Origin: DAOTEJ01 sp035454085
GTDB lineage: Bacteria; Pseudomonadota; Gammaproteobacteria; Burkholderiales; Burkholderiaceae_F
Direction: 5' to 3'
NCBI GenBank assembly: GCA_035454085.1
Contig: DAOTEJ010000001.1
Span: forward strand, 77,570 to 141,569
DNA length: 64,000 bases
Both the position numbers and the translations under genes were made by a program. Below are positions 18,891-27,437 of this stretch, in pieces (position 1 is the first letter of the stretch; the number at the start of each line of letters is the position of its first letter). The notes under the pieces are model-generated. The model saw nothing but the letters and a program-made list of their open reading frames with translations. It did not search any database and was not told where the DNA came from.

Positions 18891-18915
18891 CGCGGCTCGG
18901 CAGGTGAGCGGCGCG

Positions 18916-19815
18916 TCACGAGCGGCGGCCCGCGAGGCAGACCCAGCCCTCGTCGGCGCGCCACACGGCCAGCGGCACGGCAGGGTCGATGAGCGCGTAC
19001 GCGGCGATCACTTCCTCGGCCTGGCGCTCGAGCACGCCCGAGAGCACCAGCGCGCCGCCTGGCGCAACGCGCGCGAGCAGGGCCGGCGCGAGGACCTTGA
19101 GCGGGTTCGAGAGGATGTTGGCCACCACGGCGTCGAAGCTGCCGGCAGGCAGCGCGGCAGGCAGCACGAAGCGCGCTCGCGCGCCATTGGCCTCGGCGTT
19201 CAGCCGGGCGGCTTCGACCGCCTGCGGGTCGATGTCGGTGCCCAGCACCTCGCCCGCGCCAAGCAGCGCCGCCGCCACCGCCAGGATGCCCGAGCCGCAG
19301 CCGTAGTCGAGCACGGAACTTCCTGGCACGAGCGCGGCGTCGAGCCACGCCAGGCACAGGCGCGTGGTCGGATGCGTGCCGGTGCCGAAGGCCACGCCGG
19401 GATCGAGCCGCACGTTGATCGCGGCGGGGTCGGGCGGTTCGTGCCAGGTGGGCACGACCCACAGGCGTGGGCTGATCTGCGTGGGCGGGAACTGCGCCTG
19501 GGTGCTGCGTACCCAGTCGGTGTCGGCCACCTCGGCGCTGGCCAGCACCCGTGGCCGCGGTGCGCCGGCGGCGGCGCTGGCGTGCTCGAGCAGGGCGTCG
19601 ACCTCGGGGTCGCCGTCGATCAGCACGGTGAGGCGGCTGCGCTTCCAGGCCTGGCGCTCGGGCTCCAGGCCGGGCTCGCCAAACAAGGCTTGTTCGTCGG
19701 GGCTGTCGGCGTCGGCGTCCTCGACCGAGACCGACAGCGCGCCGGCCTCGATCAGCGCATCGGCCAGGGCCTCGGCGTGCGCTTCGTCGGCGAGCAGCGA
19801 GACCTCGCGCAGCAT
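18916..19815 (-). CDS. prmA: Ribosomal protein L11 methyltransferase PrmA
   Basis: SAM-dependent enzyme that trimethylates ribosomal protein L11. 299 aa. The N-terminal L11-binding domain (MLREVSLLADEAHAEALADA) leads to the methyltransferase core with DPGVAFGTGTHPTTRLCLAW, the SAM-binding glycine motif LDYGCGSGILAVAA, the acidic ribose-binding residue in VLGTDIDPQAVEAA and NILSNPL. It follows accC by 13 bp; the aroQ-accB-accC-prmA order is standard for beta- and gammaproteobacteria. An insertion (DADADSPDEQALFGEPG) near residue 35 also occurs in relatives. Confidence 0.95.
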   Translation of the reverse strand: MLREVSLLADEAHAEALADALIEAGALSVSVEDADADSPDEQALFGEPGLEPERQAWKRSRLTVLIDGDPEVDALLEHASAAAGAPRPRVLASAEVADTDWVRSTQAQFPPTQISPRLWVVPTWHEPPDPAAINVRLDPGVAFGTGTHPTTRLCLAWLDAALVPGSSVLDYGCGSGILAVAAALLGAGEVLGTDIDPQAVEAARLNAEANGARARFVLPAALPAGSFDAVVANILSNPLKVLAPALLARVAPGGALVLSGVLERQAEEVIAAYALIDPAVPLAVWRADEGWVCLAGRRS

Positions 19816-19828
19816 CGTGCAGCCGCCC

Positions 19829-21187
19829 TCAGCCGTGCGCGGCCTGGCGTGCGGCGAGCCGCTTCTCCAGGTAGTGGATGCTGGTGCCGCCCTGGATGAA
19901 CTTCTCGTCGACCATCAACTCGCGGTGCAACGGCACGTTGGTCGAGATGCCCTCGACGACCATCTCGGACAGCGCGATGCGCATGCGCGCCAGTGCCTGC
20001 TCGCGCGTGTCGCCGTGGGCGATGAGCTTGCCGATCATCGAGTCGTAGTTGGGCGGCACGAAGTAGCCGTTGTAGGCGTGCGAGTCGACCCGGATGCCGG
20101 GTCCGCCGGGAGCGTGCCAGTTGGTGATGCGGCCCGGGCTGGGCGTGAACTTGAACGGGTCCTCGGCGTTGATGCGGCACTCGATCGCGTGGCCCTTCAA
20201 CTGGATGTCGCGCTGCTTGAGGCGCAGCTTCTCGCCCGCGGCCACGCGGATCTGCTCCTGCACGAGGTCGATTCCGGTGACCAGTTCGGTCACGGGATGC
20301 TCGACCTGGATGCGGGTGTTCATCTCGATGAAGTAGAACTCGCCGTTCTCGAACAGGAACTCGAAGGTGCCGGCGCCGCGGTAGCCGATCTTGCGGCAGG
20401 CGTCGGCGCAGCGGTCGCCGATGCGCTCGACCAGGCGCCGTGCGATGCCCGGGGCGGGAGCCTCCTCGATGATCTTCTGGTGGCGGCGCTGCATCGAGCA
20501 GTCGCGCTCGCCCAGCCAGACCGCGTTGCGGAAGGCGTCGGCCAGGATCTGGATCTCGATGTGTCGCGGGTTCTCGAGAAACTTCTCCATGTAGACCGCA
20601 GGATTGCCGAAGGCGCTCTGGGCCTCGCTGCGGGTCATCGTGACCGCGTTGATCAGCGCCGCCTCGGTGTGCACCACGCGCATGCCGCGCCCGCCACCGC
20701 CGCCAGCGGCCTTGATGATCACCGGGTAGCCGACCGAGCGGGCGACCTTGACGATCTCCTTGGGGTCGTCCGGCAGCGCGCCGCCCGAGCCCGGCACGCA
20801 CGGCACGCCGGCCGCGATCATGGCCTGCTTGGCCGAGACCTTGTCGCCCATCAGGCGGATCGACTCGGGCCGCGGCCCGATGAACACGAAGCCGCTCTTC
20901 TCGACGCGCTCGGCGAAGTCGGCGTTCTCGGACAGGAAGCCGTAGCCGGGATGGATCGCCTCGGCGTCGGTGACCTCGGCGGCGCTGATGATCGCGGGAA
21001 TGTTGAGGTAGCTGTCCTTGGACGGCGCCGGGCCGATGCACACCGACTCGTCGGCCAGGCGCACGTACTTGGCGTCGGTGTCGGCGGTGGAGTGCACGAC
21101 CACCGTCTTGATGCCCATCTCGCGGCACGCGCGCTGGATCCGGAGCGCGATCTCGCCGCGATTGGCGATCAGGATCTTGCCGAACAT
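19829..21187 (-). CDS. accC: Acetyl-CoA carboxylase, biotin carboxylase subunit
   Basis: ATP-grasp enzyme that carboxylates the biotin of AccB in the first step of fatty acid synthesis. 452 aa starting MFGKILIANRGEIALRI. Conserved elements include the glycine-rich ATP loop (KAAGGGGGRGMRVV), HPGYGFLSEN, the metal-binding FIEMNTRIQVEHPVTE and the C-terminal catalytic region. The start is taken at 21187 on the family N-terminus, 5 bp after the accB stop; an in-frame upstream extension is the antisense of accB coding sequence and is rejected. AccA and AccD are not in the window. Confidence 0.97.
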   Translation of the reverse strand: MFGKILIANRGEIALRIQRACREMGIKTVVVHSTADTDAKYVRLADESVCIGPAPSKDSYLNIPAIISAAEVTDAEAIHPGYGFLSENADFAERVEKSGFVFIGPRPESIRLMGDKVSAKQAMIAAGVPCVPGSGGALPDDPKEIVKVARSVGYPVIIKAAGGGGGRGMRVVHTEAALINAVTMTRSEAQSAFGNPAVYMEKFLENPRHIEIQILADAFRNAVWLGERDCSMQRRHQKIIEEAPAPGIARRLVERIGDRCADACRKIGYRGAGTFEFLFENGEFYFIEMNTRIQVEHPVTELVTGIDLVQEQIRVAAGEKLRLKQRDIQLKGHAIECRINAEDPFKFTPSPGRITNWHAPGGPGIRVDSHAYNGYFVPPNYDSMIGKLIAHGDTREQALARMRIALSEMVVEGISTNVPLHRELMVDEKFIQGGTSIHYLEKRLAARQAAHG

Positions 21188-21192
21188 GAGGC

Positions 21193-21651
21193 TCAGCCGA
21201 TCAAGAACAGGGGCTGGCCGTACTCGACCGGCTGGCCGTTCTCGACCAGGATCGCCTTGACGGTGCCGGCGACCTCGCACTCGATCTCGTTGAGCAGCTT
21301 CATGGCCTCGATGATGCACAGCGTGTCGCCCGGCTTGACCGTACTGCCCACGTCCACGAAGGACGCGGCGCCCGGGCTGGGCGAGCGGTAGAAGGTGCCC
21401 ACCATCGGCGAGGTGACCTTGGTGCCACTCTCGGTCTCGGCGGCCGGGGCCACCGCGGGCGCCGTGTCGACGGGTGCGGCCGCGGCGAGCGCCGCCGGCG
21501 CAGGTGCGTAGGCCAGGGTGGGAGCCGGTGCGGGCGCGGGCGCCAGATACTTGACGATGCGCACCTTGTCCTCGCCCTCGGTCACTTCGATTTCGGCGAT
21601 GCCCGATTCCGACACCAGGTCGATCAGGGTCTTGAGCTTGCGCAGATCCAT
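21193..21651 (-). CDS. accB: Biotin carboxyl carrier protein of acetyl-CoA carboxylase
   Basis: Biotinylated carrier of acetyl-CoA carboxylase, 152 aa. The N-terminal helix (MDLRKLKTLIDLVSESGIAE) contacts AccC, an Ala/Pro-rich flexible linker spans about residues 37-75, and the biotinyl domain carries EAMKLLNE with the acceptor lysine K118. The thumb region (SPMVGTFYRSPSPGA) is typical of AccB rather than a lipoyl protein. It sits between aroQ (22 bp upstream) and accC (5 bp downstream). Confidence 0.97.
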   Translation of the reverse strand: MDLRKLKTLIDLVSESGIAEIEVTEGEDKVRIVKYLAPAPAPAPTLAYAPAPAALAAAAPVDTAPAVAPAAETESGTKVTSPMVGTFYRSPSPGAASFVDVGSTVKPGDTLCIIEAMKLLNEIECEVAGTVKAILVENGQPVEYGQPLFLIG

Positions 21652-21673
21652 GCGGTGTTCTCCAGGCCGGGCG

Positions 21674-22120
21674 CTAGCGGCGCTTCACGGCGTCCAAGGC
21701 GTATTCGAGGGCGAGGCGGTAGCCCTGGGGGCCAAGACCGACGATCAACCCGCGCGCCAGATCGGCGAGCAGCGAGCGGTGCCGGAATTCCTCGCGCTTA
21801 TAGACATTGGACAGGTGCACTTCGATGAACGGAATTTCCACCGCTGCCAGGGCGTCGCGCAATGCGACGCTGGTGTGGGTGTACGCACCCGCGTTGATGA
21901 GAATGAATCCCACCGCCTCGCCGCGCGCCGCCTGGATGCGATCGACCAGGTCGCCTTCGCTGTTGCTCTGGAAGCAAGCCAGTTCAACGCCCTGGCTCTG
22001 GGCCAGCGCAGTGAGTTCGGCCTCGATCTCGGCGAGCGAGCGCGCCCCATAGTGGGTCGGCTCGCGGGTCCCCAAGAGATTCAGATTGGGGCCGTTCAGC
22101 AAGAGGATGCGGCCGCTCAC
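21674..22120 (-). CDS. aroQ: 3-dehydroquinate dehydratase, type II
   Basis: Dodecameric type II dehydroquinase, third step of the shikimate pathway. 148 aa. The opening ILLLNGPNLNLLGTREPTHYG holds the catalytic Arg (R19) and Tyr (Y24); INAGAYTHTSVALRDAL and IEVHLSN with the catalytic His complete the site. The start codon is GTG at 22120, preceded by GGAAGG. It leads the aroQ-accB-accC-prmA operon. aroE of the same pathway is encoded at 30379 in the window. Confidence 0.97.
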   Translation of the reverse strand: MSGRILLLNGPNLNLLGTREPTHYGARSLAEIEAELTALAQSQGVELACFQSNSEGDLVDRIQAARGEAVGFILINAGAYTHTSVALRDALAAVEIPFIEVHLSNVYKREEFRHRSLLADLARGLIVGLGPQGYRLALEYALDAVKRR

Positions 22121-22247
22121 GAGACCTTCCCCGTCCTTTGTCTATTGGACTTGCCGACGAATTTGCATCAAAAGCCGGCAATTCCTGTCAGAAAGCCGGG
22201 ATTGTGGTCGGAGGCGGCCGCCGTGTCCAGTCCGCTAGTGCACCGCG

Positions 22248-22775
22248 TCAGAGCTGGGCGTCGAGCCAGAGGCGCAATTGTGCCGCGTCGACCTGCCCCA
22301 TTCGCGCCTGAACGATACGCCCCTTGCGATCGATCAAGATCGTGTAGGGCAGGGCGCCGGCTTGGTTACCGAGCTGTCGGCCCAGTTCAGAGCCTCCGGC
22401 GCCTGCCACCAGCAAGGGCAGGGTAATCCCGTGCTGCTCGCGGAAGGCGGCCACGGCTTTGGGATTGTCGATCGCCAGTCCGATCACGGTGACGCCGCGC
22501 TCCCGGTACTCCTGCGCGACCGTCTGCAAGTCGGGCATCTCCTTCACGCAGGGGGGGCACCAGGTCGCCCAGAAGTTGACCACCAGCACGCGGCCCTTCC
22601 ACTGTGCGAGCGCCTGCTCCTGCCCCATGACGTCGGGGAAGCTCGCCTGGAACAGCGGTGCGGCCGACGCCGTGACGCCGCGCTCGGCGTGCCGCCACCA
22701 AGCCACGGCCAGTCCGGTGGCCAGGCCCAGCAGGCCCACCAGGGCAAAGGCCAGGAAGCGCCGGCGCGGACTCAT
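22248..22775 (-). CDS. TlpA-family thiol-disulfide oxidoreductase, membrane-anchored
   Basis: A 175-aa periplasmic thioredoxin with an uncleaved N-terminal anchor (FLAFALVGLLGLATGLAVAW, residues 8-27). The redox motif WCPPC is at 72-76 in VLVVNFWATWCPPCVKEM, and the cis-Pro loop is GALPYTILIDRKG. The TlpA/ResA/DsbE subfamily reduces specific periplasmic partners such as apocytochromes or copper-site proteins; the client here is unknown. Its ATG overlaps the stop of the upstream gene (ATGA), so the two are translationally coupled. Confidence 0.88.
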   Translation of the reverse strand: MSPRRRFLAFALVGLLGLATGLAVAWWRHAERGVTASAAPLFQASFPDVMGQEQALAQWKGRVLVVNFWATWCPPCVKEMPDLQTVAQEYRERGVTVIGLAIDNPKAVAAFREQHGITLPLLVAGAGGSELGRQLGNQAGALPYTILIDRKGRIVQARMGQVDAAQLRLWLDAQL

Positions 22776-23455
22776 CGAGCCGTCCCTTCCAGGAGTTCCT
22801 CCAACTGGGCGATACCGGCGCGGCCCAGGGTCTCGAGCGGATGCATGCCGTCCTCGGCGGCGGTCGGTCGCGGCGCCTGGCGGCGGGCGCGCGGCCCGTA
22901 CACCTCCAGATGCACGCCCAGCCGGTGCAAGGACGAAGGCAGTCCGGCGGCGCGCGGCGCGGGCCACAGAAAGGATAGGACTTCCTCGGGCCGCGGCTCG
23001 TGCTGGCCGCCCTCGACGGCCTCGAAGTCCACGCCCGCTTCCATCAGCGCGAGTTCCACGTCCTTGGCCGAGTCGCAATACAGCGCGAGGCGCAGGTCGG
23101 AGTGTTCGGTGGCGGTGCCGTTGAGCACGGCGCCGGTGAGGTGCGGGTCGAAGTTCTCCAGGCGGCGCATCAGCATCAGTGCGGCGCGCCGCAGGCCCGC
23201 GAGCAGCGCGCGATGCTCCTGCGGCTGGTAGGTGCGCAGGTAGGCGCGCACCGCGGACTCCATCTCGGCGCGTTCCGGCAGGGCGGCGCGGTGCGACGCG
23301 CGCTCGCCCAGCACGGCCTGGGCGGCCTTGCGCTTGGCGCTCGCCCAGTCGCAACCATCCTCGACGATCAGGCGCGCCGCAGCCGCCGCGATCTCGGTGC
23401 GAAGCTCGTGCGCGGCGCTGCCGCGCACGGCGCTGGGGTCATTCGCGTGAGGCAT
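22772..23455 (-). CDS. Conserved-looking hypothetical protein, weak nucleotidyltransferase resemblance
   Basis: A 227-aa soluble protein starting MPHANDPSAVRGSAAHELRT. I do not recognise the family with confidence. The N-terminal half is helical and charged (EIAAAAARLIVEDGCDWASA, then KAAQAVLGER); the centre, LTGAVLNGTATEHSDLRLAL followed by YCDSAKDVELALMEAGVDFE, has the G-(T/S)-x5-D-L layout of a minimal nucleotidyltransferase strand but lacks a clean D-x-D. It is coupled to the downstream TlpA gene by ATGA and divergent from mpl across 109 bp. Codon use matches its neighbours, so it is a resident gene. Confidence 0.75.
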   Translation of the reverse strand: MPHANDPSAVRGSAAHELRTEIAAAAARLIVEDGCDWASAKRKAAQAVLGERASHRAALPERAEMESAVRAYLRTYQPQEHRALLAGLRRAALMLMRRLENFDPHLTGAVLNGTATEHSDLRLALYCDSAKDVELALMEAGVDFEAVEGGQHEPRPEEVLSFLWPAPRAAGLPSSLHRLGVHLEVYGPRARRQAPRPTAAEDGMHPLETLGRAGIAQLEELLEGTAR

Positions 23456-23518
23456 GTTTCGAGAGGGGATCAAGGGCGGGCGCAGTGTATCCGCGCCGGC
23501 CTGCCCGAGGCGGCCCTT

Positions 23519-23524
23519 TAGAAT
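23519..23524 (+). promoter_or_regulatory. Candidate -10 element for mpl
   Basis: TAGAAT followed by TGCGCGCTTTCC, 41 bp upstream of the mpl GTG, gives a leader of about 34 nt. The string repeats almost exactly in front of tonB. No obvious -35 hexamer. Confidence 0.4.
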
Positions 23525-23564
23525 TGCGCGCTTTCCCGGTGCCGAGCAGAACTCGGCCTGACCC

Positions 23565-24920
23565 GTGCACATCCACATCCTGGGCATCAGCGGCACCTTC
23601 ATGGGTGGCCTGGCGCAGCTGGCGGCCGCAGCAGGCCATCGCGTCACCGGTTGCGACGCCAACATCTACCCGCCGATGAGCGACCAGCTCGCCGCGGCGG
23701 GCATCGGGCTGGTCGAAGGCTTCGAGGCCGACCAGCTTGCGTTCGCTCCCGATCTGTTCGTGGTCGGCAACGTGGTCACGCGCGGCAAGCCCCTGATGGA
23801 GGCCATCCTCGACGCCGGACTGCCCTACACCTCGGGGCCGCAATGGATGGCCGAGCACATCCTGCGCGGCCGCCACGTGCTGGCGGTGGCCGGCACGCAC
23901 GGCAAGACGACCACGAGCTCGATGCTCGCCTGGATCCTCGAGCACGCGGGCCGCGCGCCCGGCTACCTGATCGGCGGGGTGCCGCAGGACTTCGGCCGAT
24001 CGGCCCGGCTCTCGGACTCGGGGCTGTTCGTGATCGAGGCCGACGAGTACGACACCGCCTACTTCGACAAGCGCTCGAAGTTCGTGCATTACCCCGCGCG
24101 CACCGCCATTCTCAACAACCTCGAGTTCGACCACGCCGACATCTTTGCCGACCTCGGCGCCATCGAGACCCAGTTTCACCACTTCGTGCGCACCCTGGCG
24201 TCAAGCGCACGCATCGTCGCCAACGGCGCCGACGAGGCGATCGGTCGCGTGCTGGCGCGGGGCTGCTGGTCGCAGCTCGAGCGCTTCGGAGCCCGCGGCG
24301 AGTGGACGCTCGAGGGGCCCGAGGCCACGCGCGTGGCACGCGGCGGCCAGGACTGCGGCACGCTCGAGCTGGAACTGCCCGGCCTGCACAACCGCATGAA
24401 CGCGCTCGCCGCCGTGGCTGCCGCGGCTCATGTGGGCGTCGAGCCGGACCGGGCGCTGGCTGCGCTCGCCCGGTTCCGTGGGGTGAAGCGCCGCCTCGAA
24501 GTGCGCGGCACGGTGCGCGGCGTCACCGTGATCGACGACTTCGCTCACCATCCCACCGCGATCCGCGAAACCATCGCGGCGCTGCGTGGGCGCCTCTCGC
24601 AGGGGCGCATCCTCGCCGTGCTCGAGCCGCGCTCCAACACCATGAAGCTGGGCGCGGTGAAGGCCGCCCTGCCCGACGCGCTGGCCGGCGCCGACCGCGT
24701 GCTTTGCTATGCAGGATCGGGAGTCAGCTGGAACGTGGCCGAGGCGCTCGCGCCGCTGGGCGAACGCGCCGTCACGCACACCGAGATCGACGCCCTGGTG
24801 GCCGACACGGTGCGTGAGGCGCGGCCCGGTGACTGCCTGCTGGTGATGAGCAACGGCGGCTTCGGCGGCATCCACGGCAAGCTGCTGGCGGCACTCGCCG
24901 CGGCCGGGGCGGCTGCGTGA
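23565..24920 (+). CDS. mpl: UDP-N-acetylmuramate:L-alanyl-gamma-D-glutamyl-meso-diaminopimelate ligase Mpl
   Basis: Mur-ligase-family enzyme that joins a recycled murein tripeptide to UDP-MurNAc, bypassing MurC, MurD and MurE. 451 aa. The N-terminus HIHILGISGTFMGGLAQLAA matches Mpl rather than MurC; the ATP P-loop AVAGTHGKTTTSSM is near 107-120, followed by EADEYDTAYFDKRSKF and VIDDFAHHPTAIRETI. The start is GTG at 23565, where the conserved N-terminus begins. Together with ampD (9549) it indicates a peptidoglycan recycling pathway. Its stop overlaps the next gene's GTG. Confidence 0.95.
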   Translation: MHIHILGISGTFMGGLAQLAAAAGHRVTGCDANIYPPMSDQLAAAGIGLVEGFEADQLAFAPDLFVVGNVVTRGKPLMEAILDAGLPYTSGPQWMAEHILRGRHVLAVAGTHGKTTTSSMLAWILEHAGRAPGYLIGGVPQDFGRSARLSDSGLFVIEADEYDTAYFDKRSKFVHYPARTAILNNLEFDHADIFADLGAIETQFHHFVRTLASSARIVANGADEAIGRVLARGCWSQLERFGARGEWTLEGPEATRVARGGQDCGTLELELPGLHNRMNALAAVAAAAHVGVEPDRALAALARFRGVKRRLEVRGTVRGVTVIDDFAHHPTAIRETIAALRGRLSQGRILAVLEPRSNTMKLGAVKAALPDALAGADRVLCYAGSGVSWNVAEALAPLGERAVTHTEIDALVADTVREARPGDCLLVMSNGGFGGIHGKLLAALAAAGAAA

Positions 24921-25486
24921 TCCTCTACCTGCACGGCTTCCGGTCCTCGCCGCGCTCGACCAAGGCGCAGCTGTTCGCGCAGGCGCTCGAGCAGCGCGGT
25001 CGCGCGGCCGATTACCTGTGCCCGCAGTTGCCGGTGTCGCCGCGCCACGCCGCCGAGCTCATCCTGGCTGCGGCGGAACTCGAGCAACCCGAGGCGCTGA
25101 CCGTGGTGGGCTCCTCGCTGGGCGGCTACTACGCCACCTGGCTGGCCGAGCGCACTGGCTGCCGCGCCGTGCTGCTCAACCCCGCGATCAAGCCCTACGA
25201 GGATCTCGCCGCGCACCTGGGCGTTCAGACTGTCTTTCACAGCGACGAGTGCATCGAAGTGCGGGCCGAGCATCTCGACGAGTTGCGCGCCCTGGACACG
25301 CCGCGCATCACCCGGCCCGAGCGCTACCGGCTGCTCGCGGCCACCGGCGACGCGGTGATTGACTGGCGCACCATGGTGGCCAAGTACGCGGGCTGCGAGC
25401 AGTGCGTGATCGAGGGCTCGGACCACGAGATCAGCGACTTCGCCGCCTACCTGCCGCGGGTGCTGGCATGGTGCGGCATCGATTGA
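24917..25486 (+). CDS. YqiA-like alpha/beta-hydrolase esterase
   Basis: A 189-aa alpha/beta-hydrolase of the YqiA/UPF0227 type. It opens with MILYLHGFRSSPRSTKAQLF, the oxyanion-hole HGF motif; the nucleophile is S67 in VVGSSLGGYYATWLAE, and the catalytic His is in EGSDHEISDF. The physiological ester is unknown. The GTG start is within the mpl stop (GTGA), so the two are translationally coupled, a linkage also seen in related bacteria. Confidence 0.88.
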   Translation: MILYLHGFRSSPRSTKAQLFAQALEQRGRAADYLCPQLPVSPRHAAELILAAAELEQPEALTVVGSSLGGYYATWLAERTGCRAVLLNPAIKPYEDLAAHLGVQTVFHSDECIEVRAEHLDELRALDTPRITRPERYRLLAATGDAVIDWRTMVAKYAGCEQCVIEGSDHEISDFAAYLPRVLAWCGID

Positions 25487-25529
25487 GGGCCGGCTTGGCC
25501 GATCAGTACAACATCAGCAAGGAGCAATC

Positions 25530-26279
25530 ATGCGTCTGAAGGGCAAGGTCGCGATCATCACGGGCGGAGCGCAGGGCATCGGATTCGCGACCGCCGAGAA
25601 GTTCCTCGCCGAGGGCGCGGTGGTGGCCGTGGCCGACGTGCGCCGCGAAGCGGTGGACGCCGCGGTGCGCGAACTGGCCGAGGGCTGCGCGCACCCCGGG
25701 CACGTCGAGGGTCACGTGGTCGACGTCACGCGCCGCGACCAGATCGACGCCATGGTCGAGGCCGTCAAGGCGCGCCACGGCCGCATCGATGTGCTGGTCA
25801 ACAATGCCGGCATCACCCTGGACGCGCGACTGGTGAAGATGACCGACGAGCAGTTCGACCGCGTCATCGAAGTCAACCTCAAGGGCACCTACAACTGCGC
25901 CCGCGCGGTGGTCGACACCATGAGCACCCAGGGCTTCGGGGTGATCCTCAACGCTTCCAGCGTGGTGGGCATCTACGGCAACTTCGGCCAGACCAACTAC
26001 GCGGCGAGCAAGTTCGGGGTGATCGGCTTCGTCAAGACCTGGGCGCGCGAACTCGGCCCCAAGGGCATCCGCGTCAACGCCGTGGCGCCGGGCTTCATCG
26101 CCACGCCCATCCTGCACACCATTCCCGACAAGGTGCTCGAGCAGATGAACGAGCGCGTGCCGCTCAGGCGCCTGGGCCGGCCAGAGGAGGTCGCCAGCGT
26201 TTACGCCTTCCTGGCTTCGGACGACGCGAGCTACGTGAACGGCGCGGTGATCGAAGTCTCGGGCGGGATGACGGTGTGA
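25530..26279 (+). CDS. Short-chain dehydrogenase, FabG/PhaB-like
   Basis: NAD(P)-dependent short-chain reductase, 249 aa. The nucleotide loop TGGAQGIG is at 11-18, NNAG at 91-94, and the catalytic Ser (143/144), Y157 and K161 in NYAASKFGV complete the triad. The C-terminus (DDASYVNGAVIEVSGGMTV) is typical of 3-oxoacyl-ACP or acetoacetyl-CoA reductases. Neither acyl-carrier-protein nor polyhydroxyalkanoate genes are adjacent, so the choice between these roles is open. A good AAGGAG lies before the ATG. It stands between the esterase gene and the YbaK-like gene in a plus-strand run. Confidence 0.88.
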   Translation: MRLKGKVAIITGGAQGIGFATAEKFLAEGAVVAVADVRREAVDAAVRELAEGCAHPGHVEGHVVDVTRRDQIDAMVEAVKARHGRIDVLVNNAGITLDARLVKMTDEQFDRVIEVNLKGTYNCARAVVDTMSTQGFGVILNASSVVGIYGNFGQTNYAASKFGVIGFVKTWARELGPKGIRVNAVAPGFIATPILHTIPDKVLEQMNERVPLRRLGRPEEVASVYAFLASDDASYVNGAVIEVSGGMTV

Positions 26280-26349
26280 TGAGGGCCCTTTGGCGCCGTG
26301 GCGCGCGCCGTGCCGGTCGCGCCGGGCCGCACCTCGCTCGGGAGGGCGC

Positions 26350-26838
26350 ATGAGCCCGGTGCCGGACGCGCTGCCGGCCTCGGCCCAGAAGGTCCAGCGC
26401 GCGCTCGACGAGGCGGGAATCGCCAGCCGCGTGATCGAGCTCGCGGTGGCCGCGCGCACCGCGCAGCAGGCGGCCGACGCGCTCGGCGTGGCCCTGGGGC
26501 AGATCGCCAAGTCGCTGGTGTTTCGCGGCGCCACCAGCGGGCGCGCGATCCTGGTGATCGCCGCGGGTGACCGCCGCGTCGACGAGGCGCGCCTGGTTGC
26601 GCTGGCGGGCGAGCCTGTGACGCGTGCCGACCCCGAGTTCGTGCGTGTCGCCACGGGATTCGCCATCGGTGGCGTCGCGCCGCTCGCGCACCCTGCCGGC
26701 CTGCTCACCTTCCGCGACGCCTCGCTGCACCGCTTCGAAGTGGTCTGGGCGGCGGGCGGTACGCCGCACTGCGTGTTTCCGATCGCGCCGGCCGAGCTCG
26801 CCCGCGTGGCCGGCGGGGTCGAGGCGGAGATCGCCTGA
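26350..26838 (+). CDS. YbaK/EbsC-family aminoacyl-tRNA deacylase-like protein
   Basis: A 162-aa protein of the YbaK/ProX/INS superfamily, which hydrolyses mischarged aminoacyl-tRNAs. Family features are TAQQAADALGVALGQIAKSL with the conserved lysine, then RVATGFAIGGVAPLAHP and GTPHCVFPIAP. The ATG at 26350 has GGGAGGG upstream; an earlier in-frame GTG gives an Arg-rich, unlikely N-terminus. Which tRNA it edits (Cys-tRNAPro or another) cannot be told. Its stop shares one base with the marC start. Confidence 0.85.
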   Translation: MSPVPDALPASAQKVQRALDEAGIASRVIELAVAARTAQQAADALGVALGQIAKSLVFRGATSGRAILVIAAGDRRVDEARLVALAGEPVTRADPEFVRVATGFAIGGVAPLAHPAGLLTFRDASLHRFEVVWAAGGTPHCVFPIAPAELARVAGGVEAEIA

Positions 26839-27437
26839 TGGACGACAGCTTCATTGCAGCGGTGGTGCTGCTGTTCCTGGTGGCTGACCCGATCGGCAAC
26901 ATTCCCATCTTCATCGCCGCCCTGCGCGAGGTGCCCGCCACGCGCCGTCGGCGCGTCATCCTGCGCGAGTGCTTCATCGCCTTCTGCGTGCTTGCGCTGT
27001 TCGTGTTCACCGGCCGCCCGGCGATGGACCTGATCGGCCTGTCCGAGGTCTCGCTGCAGATCGGTGGCGCAGTGGTGCTGATGCTGGTGGCGCTGCGCAT
27101 GGTCTTCCCCACGCCCGAGGGGGTGTTCGGCCAGTCGATGGGGGGCGAGCCCTTCATCGTGCCGCTGGCCGTGCCCGCGCTGGCGGGGCCCTCGGCCCTG
27201 GCCACGGTGCTGCTCTTCGTGGCCGAGTCGCCTGGCCGGAAGTGGGAGTGGGTCGCGGCGATCGCGGTGGTGATGACGGCCAGCGCTCTAGTGCTGGCCT
27301 TTGCCGAGCGCATCCAGAAGCTGGTGGGCGAGCGCGCCACCGTGGCGTTCGAGCGCCTGATGGGCCTGGTGCTGGCGGCCATCGCGGTCGAGCTGCTGCT
27401 GCGCGGCATCAAGACCTACGTGGCGAGCTTCGCATGA
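26838..27437 (+). CDS. MarC-family integral membrane protein
   Basis: A 199-aa protein with six predicted membrane helices; family motifs include FLVADPIGNIPIFIAAL near the N-terminus and PLAVPALAGPSALATVLLF in the middle. Despite the name, members are not proven drug exporters, and the function remains unknown. It is coupled to the upstream YbaK-like gene by a TGATG junction and to the RNase gene by ATGA, so three unrelated activities share one transcript. Confidence 0.9.
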   Translation: MDDSFIAAVVLLFLVADPIGNIPIFIAALREVPATRRRRVILRECFIAFCVLALFVFTGRPAMDLIGLSEVSLQIGGAVVLMLVALRMVFPTPEGVFGQSMGGEPFIVPLAVPALAGPSALATVLLFVAESPGRKWEWVAAIAVVMTASALVLAFAERIQKLVGERATVAFERLMGLVLAAIAVELLLRGIKTYVASFA

